Part shown: piece after piece, positions 57,953 to 64,000 of the stretch
How positions within the stretch are numbered: the first letter of the stretch is position 1
Layout: every line of letters starts with the position of its first letter
Origin: CALZIK01 sp046756565
Lineage (GTDB): Bacteria > Acidobacteriota > Thermoanaerobaculia > Multivoradales > JAHEKO01
Reading direction: 5' to 3'
NCBI GenBank assembly: GCA_046756565.1
Contig: JBHHWO010000002.1
Span: forward strand, 5,761-69,760
Length of the DNA stretch: 64,000 bases
The notes under the pieces: generated by a model
The model's input: the letters and a program-made list of their open reading frames with translations, nothing else
The model's database searches: none
What the model was told of the DNA's origin: nothing
Translations under genes and position numbers: made by a program

Positions 57953-58268
57953 GTCAATTCCGAGATCCGTGACGTAGCTCTATGTCCGACCGTGAGCTTC
58001 AGTGGGTTCTGCTCCCTCTGTCAGGTTGCCTAACACATTATCTTAGCATTACTCAGCGAAGCTCGGGGCGAGGATCGTGGTACGTCACCCGCACCGAATA
58101 ACGGTTTTGAAGGCTGGCGAGAGCCAACTGACCACAACAGTCGACAACTCATGCAAATCCCGGTTGAGCGCTGGTTCCCGGCGAATTGGCCGCTACGTGC
58201 GGCCTGATCGCACTTCTCACTCGACGGTCTTCGCTGGCCGAGTCGCGCCGACTGCGGGTGCACAACAA
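57953..58268. other. Intergenic region upstream of korA with one clear hairpin
   Basis: No convincing gene lies here. GGCCGC-N5-GCGGCC at 58188-58204 is a perfect stem-loop that could end transcription of the upstream minus-strand genes. TAAGAT and GATAAT overlap on the minus strand at 58037-58045 and could be a -10 for korA, but I find no matching -35. Confidence 0.4.
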
Positions 58269-58295
58269 GGCCGGGACGCGCGGCTGCGCCCGGCC
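58269..58295 (-). terminator. Terminator-like hairpin after the permease-prefix gene
   Basis: GGCCGGG and CCCGGCC pair perfectly around a 13-base loop, starting 5 bp after the stop of the minus-strand gene at 58300. The following bases on the minus strand, TTGTTGTG, are T-rich, so this fits an intrinsic terminator. Confidence 0.6.
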
Positions 58296-58299
58296 ACGC

Positions 58300-59682
58300 T
58301 CAGGCGTAGTCGAAGAGCGGCGGGAAGAGGAGGACCACCAGCCAGGCCCACACCAAATAGACCGGGATGTAGACGGTCTGCCATCGCTCCAGCGCCGTGA
58401 AGGTGCCGCGGCCGCGCACGAACCTCCAATAGAGCCAGGACGACCAGCCGAGGTTGGCCAGCAGGATGATGTTCTCTCCCAGCGCCGCCACCTTGTTGGC
58501 ACTGAAGCCGAACTCGGAGATCCGCGCTGCGATCGCCAGGAGTGCGAGCGCGTCGACGACCAGGGCGGCGACCACCAGCACCAGCTGCAGGACGTCGAAG
58601 CCACCAGCCGGAGCCCTGGGATCGCGGGCGGAAAGCGCGTAGAGCAGCAAGCCGAGGACCAGCACCAGCAGCAGATCGAAGCCGATGAGAAGTTCCCGCT
58701 CGACGTCGAGGCCACTGCCGGTCACCGCCATGGTCCCCAGGAAGCCCAACAGCAGCACAGCGAACAGCGGCGTGAACAGCCGTGTCAGCACCGGCGCCAT
58801 GTTCTCGACCACGCTCTGCTTGGCCTCGACCAGCCATCCGGCGATGATCACCGCGCCCATCGCACCGCAGGGGACCACCCAGTTCTCCAGCAACCGCTCG
58901 GCGTCAAGGCCGATAGCGCTAAAGAGCAGCATCGTAAACAGCATGAAGACCCCGCCGCCCAGCGCGATGAGCACGTAGTAGATGAACCACTCGCCCGAGA
59001 AGCGCACGAAGTCCATACGTCGGGAGTGATTGCGCCAATCACCGCCGGCGTAGGCAAAGCCAACCGCCAGCCAGAGAGCGATCGGCAGATGCAGGGCCGT
59101 CAGCACCTGTGTGGCGCCGCCGTCGATCACAAACGGGAAAACGTTAGCGAAGACGGCTCCGACGACGAAGGGCAGGGGCAGCCAGCGCCACAGAGCCGCG
59201 CTGAGTCGCCGCTTCCAGGCGAAGTAGCCGGCGAGGAAGGGTAAGGCGAAGAGGCTCAGATTGCGGCCATAGAACGAGGCGCTCGCGTCGCCGTCGAACC
59301 CGATGCCGAACAGCGCTGGTACCTTGATCGCCAGCGCCGCGGCGATCGCCAGGCCGACTGCCACCAGGAACTCTCTACGTCCGGCGCCGCCCTCCTTGTC
59401 TGCGTCCTCCGAGGACACCACGAGCTGCTTCCACAGACGCTCCGAGTACTCGCGGGCGAACTCCCGCGACAGCTCGTCGAGATCGCCGACGCGCTTGACG
59501 GCGACGAGAAACGCCTCGTCGCCGCTCAGCCCGCCGTCGACCAGTGCCGCGACCTGGTCGCGAAGATGATCCTCCAGCTCCTCGACATCGACGCCGTGGA
59601 TCGCCTGCCGGCGACGCAGGTAATTCCGCCAGCGACCGATCTGCTCTTCGAGCGCGTCGTTCCACTCGTTCGCTGCCATCAC
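58300..59682 (-). CDS. Multi-pass membrane protein with permease-prefix domain 1
   Basis: Residues 1-85 form the soluble permease-prefix domain 1 (RWRNYLRRRQAIHGVDVEELEDHLRDQVAALVDGGLSGDEAFLVAVKRVGDL), usually found in front of FtsX/MacB-like permeases in Acidobacteriota. Here about ten to twelve hydrophobic helices follow instead (for example FLVAVGLAIAAALAIKVPALF, VLTALHLPIALWLAVGF, LVLVVAALVVDALALLAIAA), ending with VYLVWAWLVVLLFPPLF. It has 460 residues, and I see no transporter signature. Its start is 2 bp from the stop of the PadR gene, the common PadR/prefix-domain pairing, so its expression is presumably under that repressor. Confidence 0.8.
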   Translation of the reverse strand: MMAANEWNDALEEQIGRWRNYLRRRQAIHGVDVEELEDHLRDQVAALVDGGLSGDEAFLVAVKRVGDLDELSREFAREYSERLWKQLVVSSEDADKEGGAGRREFLVAVGLAIAAALAIKVPALFGIGFDGDASASFYGRNLSLFALPFLAGYFAWKRRLSAALWRWLPLPFVVGAVFANVFPFVIDGGATQVLTALHLPIALWLAVGFAYAGGDWRNHSRRMDFVRFSGEWFIYYVLIALGGGVFMLFTMLLFSAIGLDAERLLENWVVPCGAMGAVIIAGWLVEAKQSVVENMAPVLTRLFTPLFAVLLLGFLGTMAVTGSGLDVERELLIGFDLLLVLVLGLLLYALSARDPRAPAGGFDVLQLVLVVAALVVDALALLAIAARISEFGFSANKVAALGENIILLANLGWSSWLYWRFVRGRGTFTALERWQTVYIPVYLVWAWLVVLLFPPLFDYA

Positions 59683-59683
59683 T

Positions 59684-60031
59684 TCAAACCTCCTGCGGAT
59701 CGAGCATCACCGACCAGATACCGCGCAGCGTCTCGTCAACCGCCTGCCACTGGCGGCGCTGCGAATCCAGATGATCGAGACCCTGTTCGGTGATGCGGTA
59801 GTACTTGCGCCGGCGACCCGTCTCCGACGTCCCCCAGCTCGCTTCGAGATAGCTCAGCCGTTCCAGCCGGTGCAGTACCGGGTAGAGCATGCCGTCGGTC
59901 CATTCCAGCCGACCGCTCGACAGTTCTCCGACCCGCTTGATGATGGCGTAGCCGTAGCTCGGGCCCTCGGCGAGGATCGCCAGCACCAGTTGAGTCGCCG
60001 AGGCCGCCACCAGGTCTTTGCCGATGTTCAT
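59684..60031 (-). CDS. PadR-family transcriptional repressor
   Basis: The 115-residue winged-helix protein has the family phrases LAILAEGPSYGYAIIKRV, WTDGMLYPVLHRLERLSYLEASW and RRRKYYRITEQGLDHL, and is the short form without a long C-terminal helix domain. I start at the ATG at 60031 because the promoter at 60088-60117 puts the transcript start near 60080, which excludes longer readings; an ATG at 60040 is equally possible. It is in an operon with the permease-prefix gene and probably represses it and itself through the palindrome upstream. Confidence 0.9.
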   Translation of the reverse strand: MNIGKDLVAASATQLVLAILAEGPSYGYAIIKRVGELSSGRLEWTDGMLYPVLHRLERLSYLEASWGTSETGRRRKYYRITEQGLDHLDSQRRQWQAVDETLRGIWSVMLDPQEV

Positions 60032-60075
60032 CGCGATCATGCGTCGAGCAGGCGCATCTCCATAGAGGCTCGCCC

Positions 60076-60117
60076 ATACATAGAACAATTATACATTGTA
60101 CCTCTATGTATAGTCAA
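60076..60117 (-). promoter_or_regulatory. Consensus sigma-70 promoter within nested palindromes; PadR operator
   Basis: On the minus strand TTGACT (60117-60112) and TATAAT (60093-60088) are 18 bp apart. ATACATAGA (60076-60084) and TCTATGTAT (60103-60111) are perfect inverted arms, and ACAAT-N5-ATTGT lies inside them. The AT-rich ATGTAT-type half-sites are what PadR-family repressors bind. The arms cover the -10 region and the spacer, so binding should block polymerase. Confidence 0.75.
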
Positions 60118-60389
60118 CTTCAACACTTCAACCGCAAGGAAGATCCCCAAAGACGTAGACCCCTGTTGCCATATTGAGGGAGCTACCAAGAGAACTGGCG
60201 GAAGCGCATGGGTAGCTCTAGAGCCACGTCGCCGCAGGCGGCGAGGCGACCACCGATGAGCATGCGGTTCGCGCTGGATGTCGGCGTGCGCCCTGCCGTC
60301 ATCGAGGCGGAGCACACCCGCGGAGACGGCGGGCCCCGGTCCGTCCGCGATGCCCCCGCGCACCGCCAGCGCTGCCGTAGAATCCCTCC

Positions 60390-60758
60390 ATGAGCACCCC
60401 TCCCGAGACCTTCGCCCACGCGATCAGCCAGCGCCTGCGCGCCAAGGCGCTGTCCTTCCCCGAGACCAGCGAGGGCACCAGCTGCGTCAACCGCGCGTTC
60501 AAGGTGCGCAAGAAGAACTTTGTGTTCGTGGGCGAGAAGGACGACAACGTGCGTGTGATGGTGAAGCTCTCCGAGTCGCTGGACGCGGCCCGGGCGCTCG
60601 GCGATCCGCGCATTGGCCTGGGCAGCATCGGCTGGGTGACGCTCAACTTCGCGCCTGACGATGCGCCCGATCCCGAGATGCTCGAGGGGTGGATCGAGGA
60701 GAGCTTCCGCACGCTGGCGCCCAAAACCGTCGTGCGGAAGTGGGAGGCCGGCGGCTGA
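60390..60758 (+). CDS. MmcQ/YjbR-family protein
   Basis: The 122-residue protein matches the YjbR/MmcQ double-wing fold: a helical start (AHAISQRLRAKALSFPETSEGTSC), the central KVRKKNFVFVGEKDDNVRVMVKLSE and the ending LEGWIEESFRTLAPKTVVRKW. No enzymatic motif is known for this family, and DNA binding has been proposed from structure. It is a free-standing gene, divergent from the PadR gene with 273 bp between its start and the PadR promoter. That gap shows only an imperfect CGCCGC/GGCGGCG hairpin near 60230 and no promoter that I trust. Confidence 0.85.
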   Translation: MSTPPETFAHAISQRLRAKALSFPETSEGTSCVNRAFKVRKKNFVFVGEKDDNVRVMVKLSESLDAARALGDPRIGLGSIGWVTLNFAPDDAPDPEMLEGWIEESFRTLAPKTVVRKWEAGG

Positions 60759-60912
60759 AGCTGCCCGGTGACCCCCGGCACGCCGCCTCGCCCCCCTCAC
60801 CTCGGCCGCACGGATCCCGCCGCCTCGTCCCTCTGACTACGCGGCGCGGTGCCTCGGCGGTGTGCTGGGGCGGGCGCATGTTCCCGACTCCTCGGCGAGC
60901 ACGGGGCCTTCC

Positions 60913-62116
60913 TCAATCCTCCAATTCCCCTCTGGCCCGGCTCAACGAATCCCTTGAGTACCAGATACCACGTGACATCGTTCCGTACAGCCGGAGCGTG
61001 TTGCCGATGTCCTCGAGCGGATCCGCATCAAGCAGAATGAGGTCGGCGACGTACCCCTGCTTGATGCTCCCCAGATCCTTGCTACGCGGCACATACTTGC
61101 GCAAGAACCATCCTGGCGTCGCCGTCGCCGCCTTCAGGGCATCGGCCGCGGTCAGTCCGGCGGCTATGAGCTCCCTTAGCTCAAGGTGAATCGCCCTCCC
61201 TGGAAACAGACCCTCGACACCGGCATCCGTGCCAGCCAGGAGTGGAACATCTCGAGCATTCAGCCGTGTCACCAGCTCGTGAACGAACTCGACCTGACTA
61301 TCGATGTCCCTCCTTCTCTCCCTGCGAAGTTGACGACGCGGCGGATTGTCTATCCTCCATCGCGCCTGCATCGCGGGATCAAGCAGCGCGAATTCTCGGT
61401 CCGCAAGAACGGCATTCCAGTCATCATCATTCGACTGCTCGGCCGCCAGAATGGACAGGTTCGCTGTGACTGTAGCGCCAGACTCTGCTATGCGTTCCAC
61501 GAGGTCGTCCAGCACAGACATATCGGGCTGCGCGTTCGCCATGCACTGCCAGAAGTCGTCGGTGCACGATGGATCAAAGAAGTACGTGTAGTAGAAGAGC
61601 GAAGCGTGCGCGAACATGACCTGCCCTGGCATACGCACTCTTTTGGCTCGTCAACCCGATTCGGTCGAACATGGGTCCCGTCAAGAACAACCGGGGGCCG
61701 GAGATCTCACCGCGTTCGAGCTGATCGCGTAGGCGAAGGAAATCCGTTATCTGTCCACGTTGGCCACTCATCTGCAAGACAGATGTGACGCCGTATCTCA
61801 GATTGCCGAGAAGATCGGAGCGGCCGGAGAGGTGGACGTGCATGTCGACAAGGCCGGGCAGTACGAACTTGCCCCTCGCGTCGACTCGATCGAATCCGGC
61901 AGGAACGACCGTTGACTCGGACGGGCCCATTGAGAAGATGGTTTCTCCTCTCACCAGGATGGTGTAGTCGGTGAGCACGCCGGCATCGGCCATGGTAATG
62001 ACCGTTCCGCCTGTGATCGCGATTCCGTCCGGTGCCAGGGCCTGCGCGGGATACGCCAATAGTGCAGACAGTGACCACTTGATGATCGTGTGGACGGCGA
62101 TGCTATTGCTACTCAT
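60913..62116 (-). pseudogene. Amidohydrolase (imidazolonepropionase-like), frameshifted and internally shortened
   Basis: Two reading frames together encode an exported amidohydrolase. The first (from 62116) has a signal segment, GGTVITMADAGVL, and the metal motif LVDMHVHLSG, and runs to RLFLTGPMFDRIG. The second (to 60913) resumes at about 61630 with MFAHASLFYYTYF and carries LLAGTDAGVEG, the later metal aspartate, and the end phrase GSIKQGYVADLILLDADPLEDI. The frames switch between about 61600 and 61640. The region normally holding the bridging lysine and GHVP-type histidine is missing as well, about 50 residues. A sequencing error alone would not explain the deletion, so I call it a pseudogene. 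Confidence 0.75.
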
Positions 62117-62316
62117 TCCGGTGGCGGGCAACGAGTTGCCTAGCTTGACTACCGCGCGTGGTACCCAGGGGTTACATTGGACCTACGCCCAAGTGGCCCG
62201 GAGTTCAGCGCGGCAAGCGTTCGACAGAGCGCGAGAGCGAGACGAGGGGTCGGTGCTCCCGGGCCGCTCGCCCGGACAGGTAGCCGGCGTGAACATGGCC
62301 CGCCTACCGCCGCCGA

Positions 62317-62946
62317 TCAGCCACTGATTAGGAGTTGCAGGCCGAAGCCGAGCAGACCGACTCCGAACACGGCCTCCGTTACTTGGCTCCAGCGGGCCCA
62401 TTGTCGGCGGAACGACGGGCCTCCGGTCAGAGCTGCGAAGAGCATCCAGTAGCCGAGAGACTGCGCGATGAAGATCCCCGCAAGAAGATAGATCGTCTCC
62501 CGCGACGCCACCGCCCCGGCAAGCTGACCGAAGAGGGCAAGGTACAGAATCGTAACTTTCGGATTCAACAAGTTGATCAGGAATCCTTCCCGGAAGCTTC
62601 TCGCCGACCCTTCAGACCTCGCGCGATCAGGCATCTCTGCCTCAGGAGTGGGATCGCGCCGGAGGAAGCGCGCGGCCAGAAGTCTGATGCCGAGGTACCC
62701 GAGGTAGAGAGCGCCGGCGTAGCGCAGGACCAGTGCCAATCGCTCAGTCCGCAGGAGCAGCTCCGCCAGGCCCGCCGCACTGGCGGCGATGTGGACAGCT
62801 GAGGAGGCTGTAATGCCCAGCGCCATCGCGTAGCCGAGGGACCGCCCACCGCGCGCGCTATTGCGGACCATCAGCACGGCCGTTGGTCCGGGCGAGATCA
62901 TCCCGGCCAACTGGACCAGGGCCAACGCGAGAACCCCTTGAGTCAT
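62317..62946 (-). CDS. LysE/RhtB-family amino-acid exporter
   Basis: The 209-residue membrane protein has the LysE family layout of six helices, with the conserved opening LVQLAGMISPGPTAVLMVRNSARGGRSLGYAMALG and the central FREGFLINLLNPKVTILYLALFGQ. These exporters remove excess amino acids or related metabolites. Its start overlaps the stop of the isochorismatase-fold gene by 4 bp, so the two are coupled. The intergenic 62132-62316 shows no clear signal. Confidence 0.93.
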   Translation of the reverse strand: MTQGVLALALVQLAGMISPGPTAVLMVRNSARGGRSLGYAMALGITASSAVHIAASAAGLAELLLRTERLALVLRYAGALYLGYLGIRLLAARFLRRDPTPEAEMPDRARSEGSARSFREGFLINLLNPKVTILYLALFGQLAGAVASRETIYLLAGIFIAQSLGYWMLFAALTGGPSFRRQWARWSQVTEAVFGVGLLGFGLQLLISG

Positions 62947-63560
62947 GAGTTACCCTGGTCGCCGTCGGTTGTCTTCGTTCGCAGCAGGAAGCCGAGGGCC
63001 TCGTCGGTGGCGACCACCCGACAGAACTCGCCGTCGAGGCTCGCGAGATGGGCCGCGTGAATCTCGTCAGCGCTGAGAGTTCTCCCGTCCCGGGCCCGGC
63101 GCGCGAACGCTACGGTGGCGTCCTCCGCCAGCCATACCCGGAAGCCCAGGTCGCCAGCCATGCGAGTCGTGGTGGAGACGCAATGGTCCGTCGTGAAGCC
63201 CGCGACCACCAGTGATGAGATCCCCCGCTCCCGCAGGTGATCCTCCAACCCGGTCCCAATGAATGCGCCGTTGACCTGCTTGTTGAAGACGGCCTCTCCA
63301 GGGACCGGCATGGCCTCTGGCTTGAACTCACAACCGGGGCCAGAGGGCCTTAGCGGCGAACCCTCCTCGATCGAGCAGTGCCGGACGTGGATCACGGGGC
63401 TGCCGTCGTCCCGCCACCCGGCGAGCAGGCTCTCGATCTCTCCCTCGGCATTCGGATTGTTGCGCGCGCCCCAGGTCGGGTCGTCGAAACCAACCTGGAC
63501 GTCCACCAGAAGGAGGGCGATCCCCGCCTCTGAGTCGCTGTCTTTCATCCACTGCCTCAT
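62943..63560 (-). CDS. Isochorismatase-family cysteine hydrolase
   Basis: The 205-residue enzyme has the full triad D20 (LLLVDVQVGF), K94 (VFNKQVNGAFIGTGLEDHL) and C127 (AGFTTDHCVSTTTRMAG). The TTDHCVSTT phrase is typical of nicotinamidase-like hydrolases of unknown substrate (YcaC/PncA-like group). Both ends overlap its neighbours by 4 bp, a DJ-1/PfpI protein upstream and the LysE exporter downstream. This three-gene unit recurs as a small stress or detoxification operon, although the substrate is not known. Confidence 0.9.
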   Translation of the reverse strand: MRQWMKDSDSEAGIALLLVDVQVGFDDPTWGARNNPNAEGEIESLLAGWRDDGSPVIHVRHCSIEEGSPLRPSGPGCEFKPEAMPVPGEAVFNKQVNGAFIGTGLEDHLRERGISSLVVAGFTTDHCVSTTTRMAGDLGFRVWLAEDATVAFARRARDGRTLSADEIHAAHLASLDGEFCRVVATDEALGFLLRTKTTDGDQGNS

Positions 63561-64000
63561 CGTTCCTCCTTCGATCCGGCGACTCGCGCCGCCCCGGCCG
63601 GGTTCTGGGACGGCCCTCGCCGCGGGCTCGCAGTCAAGCGATCCAGGTAGAGCTCCGATCTGACCGCGGCTACCAGTTCCGCATCTGCAGTCATGGCGCG
63701 CAGCAGTGACAGCGAGGCCTCATAGCTCACGACTGCGCCACTCGATGTGACGAGGTCGCCGTCTACGACGATCTCGGTCTCGGTCACAGTCGCCATGGGG
63801 TTGCGCTTCGCCAGGTCGGCCTCGCCGCCCGGATAGGTCGTCACTCGCCGCCCCTCCAGCAGGCCGGCCTCACCCAAGAGGAAGGCACCCGCGCAGTGAC
63901 TCGCGACGTACGAGGCGCCCCGTGCCCGGTCGCGGATGAAGTCGCGCAGTCGCGGGTCCGCGGTCAGCGGCGCCATCTCGGTCGCGCTCGGAACCACTAG
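63557..64000 (-). CDS. DJ-1/PfpI-family protein, partial (5' end outside window)
   Basis: About 147 C-terminal residues are present and the frame is open at the window edge. The nucleophile elbow is ASHCAGAFLLGEAGLLEGRRVTTYPG, with the reactive cysteine after SH, and TSSGAVVSYEASLSLL follows. This is the branch that includes ThiJ/PfpI proteins and the N-terminal domain of GlxA-type regulators; the visible end, with no helix-turn-helix, favours a stand-alone protein. It overlaps the next gene by 4 bp. Confidence 0.85.
   Translation of the reverse strand, partial: LVVPSATEMAPLTADPRLRDFIRDRARGASYVASHCAGAFLLGEAGLLEGRRVTTYPGGEADLAKRNPMATVTETEIVVDGDLVTSSGAVVSYEASLSLLRAMTADAELVAAVRSELYLDRLTASPRRGPSQNPAGAARVAGSKEER

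Noticed and set aside
60183..60800. 205-codon minus-strand frame over the YjbR gene
   Set aside because: Antisense shadow; the plus-strand translation matches the YjbR family over its whole length.

Overview
The window is high-GC bacterial chromosome with tightly packed, mostly co-directional genes. The gene mix fits an Acidobacteriota-type organism, probably near Thermoanaerobaculia: ECF sigma factors paired with TPR-tailed Ser/Thr kinases, carboxypeptidase-regulatory TonB receptors, CRTAC1 (FG-GAP/ASPIC-UnbV) proteins, many multiheme c-type cytochromes, and a PadR/permease-prefix pair. That placement rests on gene content only. I saw no rRNA, tRNA, CRISPR array, transposase or phage structural module.

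Layout. 1-730 is the 3' end of a TonB-dependent receptor. 931-11680 is an Rrf2 regulator followed by an eight-gene chain with overlaps or gaps of a few bases (CRTAC1 lipoprotein, HzsA-like propeller, MauG-like cytochrome, sensor propeller, RidA-like protein, two orphan periplasmic binding proteins, DAHP synthase). An AT-rich palindrome inside a promoter-like sequence precedes the chain. 11709-26474 is a long minus-strand series that reads from a textbook sigma-54 promoter at 26460-26474: NHL propeller, tetraheme cytochrome, cupredoxin, octaheme lipoprotein, large outer-membrane beta-barrel, NHL/thrombospondin-3 protein, a cytochrome with 13 CXXCH plus one CX3CH, a 2[4Fe-4S] ferredoxin, then a small exported protein and another CRTAC1 protein. 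Immediately upstream lie the matching NtrC-type regulator and NtrB-type histidine kinase with a cysteine-rich PAS domain (26618-29861), a second cupredoxin and a divergent Crp/Fnr regulator. I read this as a porin-cytochrome electron conduit with dedicated regulation, and it is the strongest candidate for an undescribed system here.

31597-42753 holds an SMP-30-like propeller, two TPR Ser/Thr kinases, an ECF sigma factor and two secreted structural proteins. Three copies of a 40-50 bp element lie here, two of them just upstream of the secreted-protein genes, and degenerate remnants of a sigma gene and of a FadL-like porin lie among them. This looks like repeated duplication of a sigma-factor/target locus.

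42750-53713 is a catabolic island: a TonB receptor, a CoA-transferase, a carbamoylsarcosine-amidase-like hydrolase, a VOC protein and an HMG-CoA-lyase-like protein on the minus strand; a divergent two-subunit ATP-dependent hydantoinase and a GntR/UTRA regulator on the plus strand. A consensus sigma-70 promoter with GTCTAG repeats in its spacer sits between them. The set suggests import and ring-opening of a hydantoin or cyclic-imide-like compound followed by CoA-dependent cleavage.

53732-64000 is more ordinary: an SGNH-like membrane protein, a 2-oxoacid:ferredoxin oxidoreductase (korAB), a permease-prefix membrane protein with its PadR repressor, a YjbR protein, a broken amidohydrolase, a LysE exporter, an isochorismatase-fold hydrolase and a partial DJ-1/PfpI protein.
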